Shown here: positions 1 to 5,912 of the stretch, piece after piece | Layout: the number at the start of each line of letters is the position of its first letter | Position numbering within the stretch: the stretch's first letter is position 1 | Source: Candidatus Methanocomedens sp. | GTDB taxonomy: Archaea > Halobacteriota > Methanosarcinia > Methanosarcinales > Methanocomedenaceae | DNA length: 10,021 nucleotides | Reading direction: 5' to 3' | Assembly (NCBI GenBank): GCA_013374385.1 | Contig: QBUR01000165.1 | Span: 1 to 10,021 of the forward strand | Notes under the pieces: model-generated | Seen by the model: only the letters and a program-made list of their open reading frames with translations | What the model was told of the DNA's origin: nothing | Databases searched by the model: none | Program-made: the position numbers and the translations under genes

Positions 1-14
1 TAATTCCAGCGAAT

Positions 15-34
15 GAAAAATAATACCAAAAAAA
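15..34 (-). terminator. Possible T-run terminator after the S27ae gene
   Basis: Read on the minus strand, the DNA just after the S27ae stop has a run of seven T (28-34) and a second run of five T (15-19). Archaeal RNA polymerase commonly terminates at such runs without a hairpin. No start codon is visible in the remaining bases to the window edge, so I cannot tell whether another gene (a kae1-type gene is a common neighbour) follows in the same transcript. Confidence 0.35.
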
Positions 35-47
35 GGTAGGAGCGCAA

Positions 48-197
48 TTATTTCTTGAACTCAGTATAATTGCATTTGCCGCAGGTCAGCCTATCTTTGT
101 GTTCTGCAAGGAAGAAACCCTCACCACAGCGTGGGCAAGTCTGCCTAATTCTCTTGATTGAGTTATCAGATACTTCGTAATATTTATGTGCAGCCAT
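48..197 (-). CDS. rps27ae: 30S ribosomal protein S27ae (eS31)
   Basis: A 49-residue zinc-ribbon protein of the small ribosomal subunit, the archaeal counterpart of the ribosomal part of eukaryotic ubiquitin-S27a. The sequence begins MAAHKYYEVSD and has two CxxC knuckles (C21/C24 and C39/C42) that would hold one zinc ion, separated by an aromatic/basic stretch containing AEHKDRLTCGKC. This length is usual for archaeal members, which lack the ubiquitin fusion. The ATG is preceded by GGTGAT four bases upstream, a good ribosome-binding site. It lies 23 bases after the S24e stop, the standard S24e-S27ae order, and is the last gene of the operon visible here. Identification is firm from the cysteine pattern, size and context. 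Confidence 0.95.
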   Translation of the reverse strand: MAAHKYYEVSDNSIKRIRQTCPRCGEGFFLAEHKDRLTCGKCNYTEFKK

Positions 198-220
198 TGT
201 AATCACCATTATTCTTCAGT

Positions 221-607
221 TTATTTTGCTTCCTCAGAAGCTTCTTCTGTAACCGGCGCTTCGTCCCCGGCCTTTTCAGCTGTTTCATCTACAGCTGCCT
301 CGGCTGGTTCCTCTTCAACTTCTTCCACGGGTTTGGGTTTATTCCGCTCGATGATATAATCGTTTTCCACTTCTTCTGCCCGTTTTGCATCAGAATATAT
401 CTTAGCATACCCTACTGTTTTCTGGGCACCATACTCAGTGGTCAGGTTACCTAATACCACCAGTTCATACTTGGAATTAAGCATTGCGACCAGTTTATTC
501 TTTACTTCATCCCTTGAAGGGGTTGCACCAGTATTTGAGATGTTGAATGTGATCTCATTTCTATCAAGCAGAGGGTTTCCCCTCTCTTTTGTAATTTCAA
601 TGTCCAA
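221..607 (-). CDS. rps24e: 30S ribosomal protein S24e, TTG start, acidic tail
   Basis: A small-subunit ribosomal protein of 128 residues. Residues 1-90 are the S24e fold: it opens MDIEITKERGNPLLDRNE, followed by the conserved GATPSRDEVKNKL segment (28-39) and TEYGAQKTVGYAKIYSD (57-73). Residues 91-128 form an unusually long, low-complexity acidic tail rich in Glu, Ala and Pro, absent from many archaeal S24e proteins. It may be disordered. The start is TTG (605-607), chosen because GGAGG lies seven bases upstream and the nearby ATG is out of frame. A 91-base gap separates it from the upstream dephospho-CoA kinase gene, enough room for an internal promoter; a weak TACATAT sits near 665-671. S27ae follows. 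Confidence 0.94.
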   Translation of the reverse strand: MDIEITKERGNPLLDRNEITFNISNTGATPSRDEVKNKLVAMLNSKYELVVLGNLTTEYGAQKTVGYAKIYSDAKRAEEVENDYIIERNKPKPVEEVEEEPAEAAVDETAEKAGDEAPVTEEASEEAK

Positions 608-698
608 ATTGAATCCTCCATTATATTATCTTTAGAATATAGCCTTCATTAATCTTATTATTGGATATGTACTTTTCTATCAAACTAATTAATCTATT

Positions 699-1244
699 TC
701 ATTCGCTGGCCATTCTTTCCAGCATACCGTATATCTGGGTCTTTACATCAGATGTGACCTTTACCATTATGGCACCTTCATCAGGCAGCCCGTATATAAC
801 CACCGATGACGGGGGTGCAAGCACAATTGCCGGTAATGCGGCCAAGTCTTCTTCACCTTCCACCATGATCTGAACTGGTTCGTCAGCATCCAGGGCCTGA
901 GTAAGTGCAGATACCAGTTCATGCGTCACACAACCAGCAGGGTTTTCAACCTGGACTTGCCTGAAATCCGGATGCCTGATACCTTTGATTATCTTATTCT
1001 CTGCCGGGGCACGATGTGTTTTCTCATCAATTATCGAAATGTCAGGCACGGTATCACACTGGAGCATATTGAACGTCGAGATGTCACCAACGACAATAAG
1101 TTTGGCAGGATTCCCAATATCGGCAAGCATTTTCCGGGTGGTTTCTATACTATCTCCAGGGTATAGCACACCGAACTGCTTTCGCATCTCATGACGCATG
1201 GACTTCGGTAGGCAGAATGTCTTCCCCAGGATGGTCTTAAGCAT
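699..1244 (-). CDS. GTP-dependent dephospho-CoA kinase (DUF359 family)
   Basis: A 181-residue protein matching the archaeal DUF359 family. Family members phosphorylate dephospho-CoA with GTP, the last step of CoA synthesis, and are unrelated to bacterial CoaE. Visible family marks are VVGDISTFNML (51-61), the IIDEKTHR segment (71-78), NPAG (101-104), GEEDLAALP (130-138) followed by AIVLAP, and SVVIYGLPDEG (147-157) near the C-terminus. Length is usual. The ATG lies seven bases after the spt4 stop codon, so the two are translated from one message; the ribosome-binding site is weak (GAAGG within the end of spt4). Placement between spt4 and rps24e is the conserved arrangement in many Euryarchaeota. 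I assign the enzyme by family, not by proven activity here. Confidence 0.92.
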   Translation of the reverse strand: MLKTILGKTFCLPKSMRHEMRKQFGVLYPGDSIETTRKMLADIGNPAKLIVVGDISTFNMLQCDTVPDISIIDEKTHRAPAENKIIKGIRHPDFRQVQVENPAGCVTHELVSALTQALDADEPVQIMVEGEEDLAALPAIVLAPPSSVVIYGLPDEGAIMVKVTSDVKTQIYGMLERMASE

Positions 1245-1251
1245 AAATCCA

Positions 1252-1437
1252 CTACCGAACCTTCAGTGCATATTCGCCGCGCAAATCTACTTTGAGTTTT
1301 CTTGCAATATTAGAACGTGATGGGTCGATAATTATTACGTAACCGCTCCAGTCTGAACTGAGGGTACTTGAACCGCAAACTGCACATGTGGTACCTGAAG
1401 TGATCCTGTGACATTCATTGCATGCTTTATCTGACAT
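1252..1437 (-). CDS. spt4: Transcription elongation factor Spt4 (RpoE'')
   Basis: A 61-residue zinc-ribbon protein that pairs with Spt5 (NusG-like) on RNA polymerase to raise processivity. It was formerly called RNA polymerase subunit E''. Cysteines C6/C9 and C18/C21 form the zinc site. The segment DWSGYVIIIDPSRSNIARKL (29-48) is the typical Spt4 core with the DP(S/E)xSxIAxxL pattern, and the protein ends in the usual GEYALKVR. The start ATG has GGGTGAT upstream with eight-base spacing. It lies 17 bases after the rpo7 stop. Its stop codon is TAG, which matters for judging the amber codon found at 5568: TAG is used as a real terminator at a conserved C-terminus in this genome. Confidence 0.95.
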   Translation of the reverse strand: MSDKACNECHRITSGTTCAVCGSSTLSSDWSGYVIIIDPSRSNIARKLKVDLRGEYALKVR

Positions 1438-1454
1438 CCCTGTATCACCCTTAT

Positions 1455-2021
1455 TCAGGCCTCTGCCTTGTCCTTTATTCTTTGGTCTTCTTCAATCCAT
1501 TCTATCTTACCAAGTGAGGGTTGGCGCATGGTCAGACCGATTTTGCTATCCCTTGGTTCCTGCTCGTTGATGCTCACAGCAACAATCCTGGCGCGTACAA
1601 TGTCCCCTTCTGAAAGGGACCTGTTGCTTTCCTTTGTCACCAGGCGGGCGTTCTTGGAATCATAGGATATGTACTCATCTGTTATCTGGCTGACATGGAT
1701 AAGTCCATCCATGGGTCCTATACCCATGAATGCACCGAATTCCACAATTTCTACAACACTTCCTTCGATGATCTCCTGCAGTTCGGGCTTGAAAACCAGT
1801 GCATCGAACACGCTTTCATAATATACCGCACCATCTCCTGCAATGATGTGCCCGTCACCAACTTCTTCAACGTTAATGATGGCAACAATAGCTCCTACTT
1901 TCTTATCTATCTGCCCTTCCAGTTTGTCTATGAGGGCAACTTTGACTGCATTGTTAACATCATCACCCAGCAGTTCCGGAGCGATACGTACTGTGTCAGC
2001 CAGTTTCATTTTCTTGTACAT
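1455..2021 (-). CDS. rpo7: RNA polymerase subunit Rpo7 (RpoE', Rpb7-like)
   Basis: An 188-residue subunit of archaeal RNA polymerase which, with Rpo4, forms the stalk that helps open the promoter and binds nascent RNA. Residues 1-80 are the N-terminal RNP-like domain, opening MYKKMKLADTVRIAPELLG and ending near the VFDALVFKPEL segment. Residues 83-168 are an S1/OB RNA-binding domain, with EGSVVEIVEFGAFMGIGPMDGLIHVSQ (86-112) the hallmark strand-loop-strand and IGLTMRQPSLG near its end. A short charged tail follows. The start is supported by GAGG eight bases upstream. A 70-base AT-rich gap separates it from the PIN gene, so an internal promoter is possible. Confidence 0.96.
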   Translation of the reverse strand: MYKKMKLADTVRIAPELLGDDVNNAVKVALIDKLEGQIDKKVGAIVAIINVEEVGDGHIIAGDGAVYYESVFDALVFKPELQEIIEGSVVEIVEFGAFMGIGPMDGLIHVSQITDEYISYDSKNARLVTKESNRSLSEGDIVRARIVAVSINEQEPRDSKIGLTMRQPSLGKIEWIEEDQRIKDKAEA

Positions 2022-2047
2022 TCAATAATCCTCAGTTTCTGTAATTA

Positions 2048-2065
2048 ATGGAATAAATGGAATAA
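2048..2065. repeat. Two tandem 9-mers in the rpo7 leader
   Basis: The 70-base gap upstream of rpo7 contains the plus-strand word ATGGAATAA twice in direct tandem, followed by AT-rich sequence. On the minus strand this reads as TTATTCCAT repeats just downstream of TTAATTATTTATT, which could serve as a TATA-like box for an internal promoter. The repeat is short and could be chance. Confidence 0.3.
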
Positions 2066-2091
2066 ATAATTAAGTGAATATGCCAAACATT

Positions 2092-2457
2092 TCACATCTT
2101 TTCAAGATGATCCTTTCCGCGCAAGTACACTACTGTGATGTCCTTACTACATAATCTTTTCTTAAGCTCTATATCATTTGTTAAAACTGCAGCCTTTTCT
2201 TCAATTGCCAATTCTATGATTGCATTATCAACAGGCCCCTCTGTCGTCACCTGTGTACACTGCTGTGTCAGGGTAAAACCAGCATTTGCTGCCAGTTTAT
2301 CCTTACCCTTTGCCAGTTGTTTTAAGGTCTTCAATTCCCTTACAACACCTGACGGCACCAAAAACTCATCAAATCCCAATCGGTTAAGTTCCTTGAATAT
2401 ATCGACTCCGAACTGGACAGGAATCATGAAAGCATTGGTATCGATAATCACTTTCAT
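2092..2457 (-). CDS. PIN-domain nuclease, FCF1-like (COG1412 type)
   Basis: A compact PIN-domain ribonuclease of 121 residues, the type always found beside aIF2 gamma in many archaea and related to the eukaryotic rRNA-processing protein Fcf1/Utp24. Counting from MKVIIDTNAF, the four acidic metal-binding positions are all present: D6 (IIDTN), E41 (VVRELKTL), D77 (GPVDNAIIEL) and D95 (LTNDIELKKRL). The catalytic site therefore looks intact. An rRNA-processing role is inferred from the family; the substrate is not shown by sequence. Two starts are possible, ATG at 2457 (chosen, matching the usual family N-terminus) or ATG at 2466. A longer reading would overlap aIF2 gamma and is unlikely. It follows aIF2 gamma by 14 bases and has only a weak ribosome-binding site. 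Confidence 0.9.
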   Translation of the reverse strand: MKVIIDTNAFMIPVQFGVDIFKELNRLGFDEFLVPSGVVRELKTLKQLAKGKDKLAANAGFTLTQQCTQVTTEGPVDNAIIELAIEEKAAVLTNDIELKKRLCSKDITVVYLRGKDHLEKM

Positions 2458-2471
2458 ATTAACCATCTTGA

Positions 2472-3695
2472 TTATTTTATAGTGCCTGAACCTATGAGTC
2501 GCCACCTGGCTCCGACTCTTCGGCTGATTGCCACGCTGTCACCTTCATCGGCACAGACCGGTCTTTTCAGTTTAACTTCAACTTCATTTTTACGGGCACT
2601 GGTTACTAAACCCACGGTGGTGGCGGTCCCTATATTGAGCATAAGCGGTTCATTGGAATGTATGGGGTCGATAACCAATTCGTCGGCTGAACCCACAACT
2701 CTCTCCAGCAATCTTACTTCCATGACAAATCCATGCCTTGTGGGGGGAAGAGCCCCTGACTCTCCTGCTACCTGACCTACCAGACTATCGCTTTTTGTGA
2801 TGGAAGGGTCAAGTTTTGTCCCAACTCCTATCAACCCGCCGGGCATGGCTGTTTCTAACTTCTCAGTTCCGGCCATGATAACGGTTACTTCAGTTTTTAT
2901 GGACTCCCAGCTCACCACTCCGCCAGATTCGATTTTGCGTCCGGGTCGGATCTCTATCTTATCACCCGGACTAAGTGAACCCTGGCCTATGGTCCCGCCT
3001 ATTACACCACCTGAAACTTTGCCAGGTTTGGTGCCGGGTTTGTTGATATCAAAAGAACGGGCTATGAGCATCCGGGCTGATTCATCCAAGTTCTGTTCAG
3101 GCGTTGGGATGTTCTCTTCTATGGATTGGATTAAAAGATCAATGTTAATGGACTGCTGGGCAGATAAAGGGATAATGGGGGCACCTTCTGCAACTGTTCC
3201 TTTGACAAAATTCAGTATCTGTTGATGGTTCTCAAGAACCTTTTCCTTGCTGACAAGGTCAATTTTGTTCTGGACTATGACGATGTTCTTGATGCCTATG
3301 ATGTCCAGTGCCATCAGGTGTTCTTTGGTCTGGGGCTGGGGACATGCCTCATTGGCTGCTATGACAAGTACGGCTCCGTTCATGATGGCTGCACCAGAGA
3401 GCATTGTGGCCATGAGTGTCTCGTGGCCAGGTGAATCTACAAAAGATACTGTCCTGACCTCTTCTGTGGCGGTGTTGCATTGTTCACAGGTGTCGGCCAC
3501 TGTGTAAGCATCAGGTACGTCGCATTTGGGACATTTTCGAAAGGTGGAATCGGCATAACCAAGCCTGATAGAGATGCCCCGTTTTATCTCCTCGCTATGT
3601 TTGTCGGTCCATATGCCTGATATGGCTCTGACCAGCGTGGTCTTTCCGTGGTCTACATGGCCCACGATGCCGATATTAACAGTAGGTTTGCTCAA
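2472..3695 (-). CDS. eif2g: Translation initiation factor aIF2 subunit gamma
   Basis: The 407-residue GTPase core of archaeal initiation factor 2, which carries initiator Met-tRNA to the small ribosomal subunit with the alpha and beta subunits. The GTP-binding motifs are complete: P-loop GHVDHGKTT (12-20), DSPGHE (87-92), NKID (143-146) and SAQQ near 177. A zinc-binding knuckle with C55/C58 and C70/C73 is present, as in archaeal aIF2 gamma. The beta-barrel domains II and III follow, including RSFDINKPGTKPGKVSGGVIGG and the C-terminal VGARWRLIGSGTIK. The start is TTG (3693-3695): the codon immediately before it is an in-frame TAG and the next Met is residue 94, so no alternative start fits. 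GGAGG lies ten bases upstream. It heads the operon. Confidence 0.97.
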   Translation of the reverse strand: MSKPTVNIGIVGHVDHGKTTLVRAISGIWTDKHSEEIKRGISIRLGYADSTFRKCPKCDVPDAYTVADTCEQCNTATEEVRTVSFVDSPGHETLMATMLSGAAIMNGAVLVIAANEACPQPQTKEHLMALDIIGIKNIVIVQNKIDLVSKEKVLENHQQILNFVKGTVAEGAPIIPLSAQQSINIDLLIQSIEENIPTPEQNLDESARMLIARSFDINKPGTKPGKVSGGVIGGTIGQGSLSPGDKIEIRPGRKIESGGVVSWESIKTEVTVIMAGTEKLETAMPGGLIGVGTKLDPSITKSDSLVGQVAGESGALPPTRHGFVMEVRLLERVVGSADELVIDPIHSNEPLMLNIGTATTVGLVTSARKNEVEVKLKRPVCADEGDSVAISRRVGARWRLIGSGTIK

Positions 3696-3751
3696 CTATG
3701 TGTGTCCTCCAGTGATAAAATGGAAAATAATAATGCTCTATTGTTGTATTC

Positions 3752-3762
3752 TTTATATTTAA
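3752..3762 (-). promoter_or_regulatory. TATA box for the aIF2 gamma operon
   Basis: On the minus strand the spacer between fxsA and aIF2 gamma contains TTAAATATAAA, a strong archaeal TATA-box match. A start site about 25 bases downstream (near 3728) would leave a leader of roughly 30 bases that includes the GGAGG site at 3706-3710. This makes the operon transcriptionally independent of fxsA. Assignment is by sequence pattern and spacing only. Confidence 0.6.
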
Positions 3763-3776
3763 TATCATTGATGAGG

Positions 3777-4181
3777 TTACACATACTGACCGGGTTGAGT
3801 ATAGACAATTTGTCCTGAGCGTATCTTTTTACTGGCCCAGTTTTTGAGATGTTTTTTAAACAGGACCCGGGTGCCGGGTATAAGCAGCGAAAAGCCGATA
3901 AGGTCGGTGAGTATGCCGGGAGTGAGCAGCAGTATGGCGCCGATTAACACCAGCACGCCATCGAACATGGCATCTCCCGGCATCTGGCCGAAGGACATTT
4001 CACTCTGGATGCGGCGCATTACGCCCAGACCCTGGTGCTTTGCCAGTGCGGCCCCGGCTATACCTGTGATGACAACGAGACCCAGGGTGGGAATGATTCC
4101 CAGACGGTTGCCCATCTCGATGAGTATGTATAGTTCAATGAATGGAACTGTAACAAAGAGTATCAACAATTGTCCAAACAT
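3777..4181 (-). CDS. fxsA: FxsA family membrane protein
   Basis: A 134-residue integral membrane protein of the FxsA family (named from an E. coli gene that relieves F exclusion of phage T7). The molecular function in archaea is unknown. Three hydrophobic stretches are visible, about residues 4-21, 29-47 and 72-99. The family signature includes the N-terminal FIELYILIEMGNRLG (14-28), a glycine/alanine-rich second helix, and LLLTPGILTDLIGFSLLIPGTR (84-105). The C-terminal 30 residues are basic and probably cytosolic. No strong ribosome-binding site precedes the ATG. It lies 81 bases upstream of aIF2 gamma on the same strand but that gene has its own promoter, and it is divergent from the tautomerase gene. 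Confidence 0.88.
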   Translation of the reverse strand: MFGQLLILFVTVPFIELYILIEMGNRLGIIPTLGLVVITGIAGAALAKHQGLGVMRRIQSEMSFGQMPGDAMFDGVLVLIGAILLLTPGILTDLIGFSLLIPGTRVLFKKHLKNWASKKIRSGQIVYTQPGQYV

Positions 4182-4194
4182 ATTATGAGCATAG

Positions 4195-4208
4195 ACTCTA
4201 ATCAGAGT
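4195..4208. promoter_or_regulatory. Small palindrome between divergent fxsA and tautomerase genes
   Basis: The 56-base divergent spacer holds ACTCT-AATC-AGAGT, a perfect 5-bp inverted repeat with a 4-base spacer. It sits where a dimeric regulator could affect both genes. It is short enough to be chance, and no regulator is identified here. Confidence 0.3.
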
Positions 4209-4237
4209 TAACTGTAATCATACTGAGGTGTAAAATC

Positions 4238-4432
4238 ATGCCAATAATCACAATAGACGGACCCCACATGACAAAAGAACAGAAGAAAGACATAGTAGAA
4301 TCTTTCACCCGTGAAGCCGCCAGGGTCACTGGTATCCCAACCCAGGCATTCGTGGTGCTCATCAACGAGAACGACCCAGACAACGTAGGAGTGGCCGGAG
4401 AACTACTGTCTGAGAAGATGGCAAAACCCTGA
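4238..4432 (+). CDS. 4-oxalocrotonate tautomerase family protein (DmpI-like)
   Basis: A 64-residue protein of the tautomerase superfamily. The family uses the N-terminal proline, exposed after Met removal, as catalytic base; here the protein starts Met-Pro-Ile-Ile, so that proline is present. The sequence fits the archaeal DmpI-like subgroup: GPHMTKEQKKDIVESFT (8-24), a GIPTQAFVVLINEND strand and the NVGVAGELL loop near the C-terminus. The arginine near position 11 of the classic 4-oxalocrotonate enzyme is not there, so the substrate should not be assumed to be oxalocrotonate. The start is backed by GAGGTG seven bases upstream. A ferredoxin gene follows after 74 bases and before the terminator, so the two may share a transcript. 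Confidence 0.9.
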   Translation: MPIITIDGPHMTKEQKKDIVESFTREAARVTGIPTQAFVVLINENDPDNVGVAGELLSEKMAKP

Positions 4433-4506
4433 TGAAACATATTTCAAAAACTTCCTTATTGCAACCGAAAATATAGTGGTATCAGAACATTTGTGAGGGA
4501 ATCCAA

Positions 4507-4707
4507 ATGGCAGAAGATAAGAAATTAGTATGGCAGGAAAATATTTGCGCAGGGTGCGGTACTTGTGAAAGGAGTTGTCCCAAAGAGCTGAGGGCAATTG
4601 TCATAACAGAAGGTAAGGCTGTCATAGACTACAACCTGTGTGATGCCTGTGGCATTTGCATCAAGGACTGCCCGGTCAAAGCACTGAGCTTTGAAGTGCT
4701 GGCATAA
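4507..4707 (+). CDS. 2x[4Fe-4S] ferredoxin
   Basis: A 66-residue electron carrier with two complete CxxCxxCxxxCP motifs: C14/C17/C20/C24 and C45/C48/C51/C55. In this fold the last cysteine of each motif usually completes the other cluster. A linker, KELRAIVITEGKAVIDYN, separates them, and the order resembles the delta-subunit-like ferredoxins attached to 2-oxoacid oxidoreductases. No oxidoreductase catalytic subunit lies nearby, so it is probably a free or recruitable electron carrier in the cytoplasm. GAGGGA six bases upstream supports the ATG. It is the last gene before a strong terminator. Confidence 0.93.
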   Translation: MAEDKKLVWQENICAGCGTCERSCPKELRAIVITEGKAVIDYNLCDACGICIKDCPVKALSFEVLA

Positions 4708-4724
4708 GAGATAAGGCCAACAGG

Positions 4725-4751
4725 ACATCGATGGATGATCGATGTTTTTTT
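4725..4751 (+). terminator. Hairpin plus T-run terminator after the ferredoxin gene
   Basis: A perfect 8-bp inverted repeat, ACATCGAT (4725-4732) and ATCGATGT (4738-4745) with a 5-base loop, runs straight into seven T (4745-4751). It lies 18 bases after the ferredoxin stop. It looks like a bacterial intrinsic terminator, and the T-run alone would suffice for archaeal polymerase. Confidence 0.75.
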
Positions 4752-4812
4752 GCTTAATCAGCTCAATTCTACTACATATATTATGGGCTCTGTATTAAAA
4801 GTCGTTCTTAGG

Positions 4813-4840
4813 ATAAAGTTAGACAATATTCTGACTTTAT
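4813..4840. other. 11-bp imperfect hairpin in gene-free DNA
   Basis: ATAAAGTTAGA (4813-4823) pairs with TCTGACTTTAT (4830-4840) across a 6-base loop; one of the eleven pairs is G-T. No T-run follows, so a terminator is less likely. It lies in the gene-free stretch between the ferredoxin terminator and the inverted-repeat element. I see no coding sequence in 4752-4886 on either strand. Confidence 0.45.
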
Positions 4841-4886
4841 AAGAAACCGTCAAATTAGCATTTTCTCTTAAAAGCTTGTCTGTTTT

Positions 4887-5098
4887 TTGAGACCGTTACA
4901 ATTCGTGTTGGTGAATAAAATTAACTAGATTTGCGGTATATGGCAACTAATTAGATTGCAGCATAAACGTTGAAGTTATAATGGGCAGCATTGCGATTTT
5001 CGCATCATTTACAATGGATAATCAATATCATTATTTGTCACGAAAATGAAGTATACAAAGAAAAAAAAAAGTACCAACACGTAATGTAACGGTCACAA
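4887..5098. mobile_element. MITE-like element, ~210 bp, bounded by 26-nt inverted repeats
   Basis: The left end (4887-4912) and the reverse complement of the right end (5073-5098) match at 23 of 26 bases. The core GACCGTTACA...CGTGTTGGT is shared, with mismatches only at positions 4, 15 and 17. The ~160 bp inside is AT-rich, holds no convincing ORF, and contains a small hairpin (TGCGA-TTT-TCGCA, 4992-5004) and an A10 run (5061-5070). Inverted ends around a short non-coding core are the form of a MITE or a gutted insertion sequence. No target-site duplication is visible. Loss of flanking DNA could explain that, since the right end abuts a gene that has lost its 5' half. Family unknown to me. 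Confidence 0.6.
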
Positions 5099-5135
5099 CG
5101 GCCAGCCATACTATACAGTCGCCGTATGCAGGAAA

Positions 5136-5570
5136 ATGTCCGAACAATACGCACTGGACAGCTCAATTAGTACACCGCAAGTAAACTACTGCATAATGAA
5201 CGAAATATTTGCAGATACAGGTTCCATTAATGAACACTTCGAATACATCCTTGACGTATCCCTTGCAAAGTTCAAGAACAAAGACAGGTACAAGTCCATA
5301 CTCTTTTTGTTATCGCAAAACCCCACAAACCTGACGCAGGTCTCAAAGCACATAAAAAAACCGACAGGTGAAATATCAAACTATCTCAAGGCCCTGCTGA
5401 AGACAGACCTTGTATTTCGAAAACATGGTACATATCACATACGTGACCCGTTATTTTCATTCTGGGTCAACAACAAATACCTTGGTCTGAGTACGAACAT
5501 TGTATCTGAAAAAGTGGCCGAACATCTTTTGGCAAACTTAGAAGAAAAATACCAGAAGGCATCTACATAG
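5136..5570 (+). CDS. First open segment: winged-helix part of the ATPase remnant
   Basis: A possible 144-residue product starting at ATG 5136, where AGGAAA gives only a poor ribosome-binding site (two bases from AGGA to the start). Residues 1-46 correspond to the linker after the ATPase core. Residues 48-111 look like the winged helix-turn-helix usual in this family: KDRYKSILFLLSQNPTNLTQVSKHI, then GEISNYLKALLKTDLVFRK, and the strand HIRDPLFSFWV with the conserved DPxFxFW. It ends at the TAG in KAST. Without the ATPase domain it would be at most a DNA-binding fragment. Codon use is AT-richer than that of the conserved genes around it. Confidence 0.5.
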   Translation: MSEQYALDSSISTPQVNYCIMNEIFADTGSINEHFEYILDVSLAKFKNKDRYKSILFLLSQNPTNLTQVSKHIKKPTGEISNYLKALLKTDLVFRKHGTYHIRDPLFSFWVNNKYLGLSTNIVSEKVAEHLLANLEEKYQKAST

Positions 5571-5594
5571 CTTGGAATTGCTAAGGAATATGAA

Positions 5595-5912
5595 GTGAAA
5601 TACAAACTTGAAGAGTTGTATGACATCGACCTTGAAAAGTACCTGAAAAATAACATCGAATTCGATCTGGTGGGCACAAAGGAAGAAACTGTATATATTT
5701 TTGAGATTAAATGGCGAAACAAGAAAACCAGCTACAACGATATCGATAATCTGGTGCAGAAAACCAATAAGTCTGAATTCAGTACGCAAAAAATACAGTT
5801 GTTTTTCATCTCAAAATCAGGATATACCCAGTCTGCGATAGAACTTGCAAGTCACAATAAAATAGCACTTCTCGATGGTCACTTAGAAGAAATAAAAGCG
5901 ATTGGGAAATGA
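5595..5912 (+). CDS. Second open segment: DUF234/PD-(D/E)XK nuclease-like part
   Basis: Open from GTG 5595 (105 residues), in the same phase as the segment before the TAG. It is the C-terminal module of the same family. The pattern D24 (EFDLVG), E37 and K39 (YIFEIKW) with Q55 (NLVQK) matches the D...ExK core of restriction-endonuclease-like folds, and this residue set is intact. The rest reads as alternating strands and helices (KIQLFFISKSGYTQSAIELA). No ribosome-binding site precedes the GTG, so an independent start is doubtful. It is best treated as the end of the interrupted gene. Whether DUF234 modules cut DNA is not established to my knowledge. Confidence 0.5.
   Translation: MKYKLEELYDIDLEKYLKNNIEFDLVGTKEETVYIFEIKWRNKKTSYNDIDNLVQKTNKSEFSTQKIQLFFISKSGYTQSAIELASHNKIALLDGHLEEIKAIGK

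Larger units (their letters stand above)
5097..5912 (+). pseudogene. Truncated archaeal ATPase/DUF234-type gene with in-frame TAG
   Basis: One reading frame holds the C-terminal half of an archaeal ATPase of the ATPase-wHTH-DUF234 class. Homology begins at about 5097 with the codons for NGQPYYTVAVCRKM. This is the end-of-ATPase segment that in relatives reads roughly G(H/N)PYY or G(H/N)PFY, and it starts exactly at the outer end of the inverted-repeat element. The P-loop and the rest of the ATPase domain are absent, and I find no trace of them left of the element. The frame is then broken by a single TAG at 5568-5570. Translation on both sides is in the same phase, and the family pattern continues across it (AST-stop-LGIAKEYEV). 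Truncation plus a nonsense codon argue for decay; readthrough is the alternative. Confidence 0.7.

Noticed and set aside
2797..3225. 142-residue plus-strand frame and neighbours at 2482-2775 and 3222-3507
   Set aside because: All are antisense to aIF2 gamma, which is beyond doubt.
4913..5072. CRISPR-like or regularly spaced repeats in the AT-rich interval
   Set aside because: Only one inverted pair is present, with no direct repeats at regular spacing.
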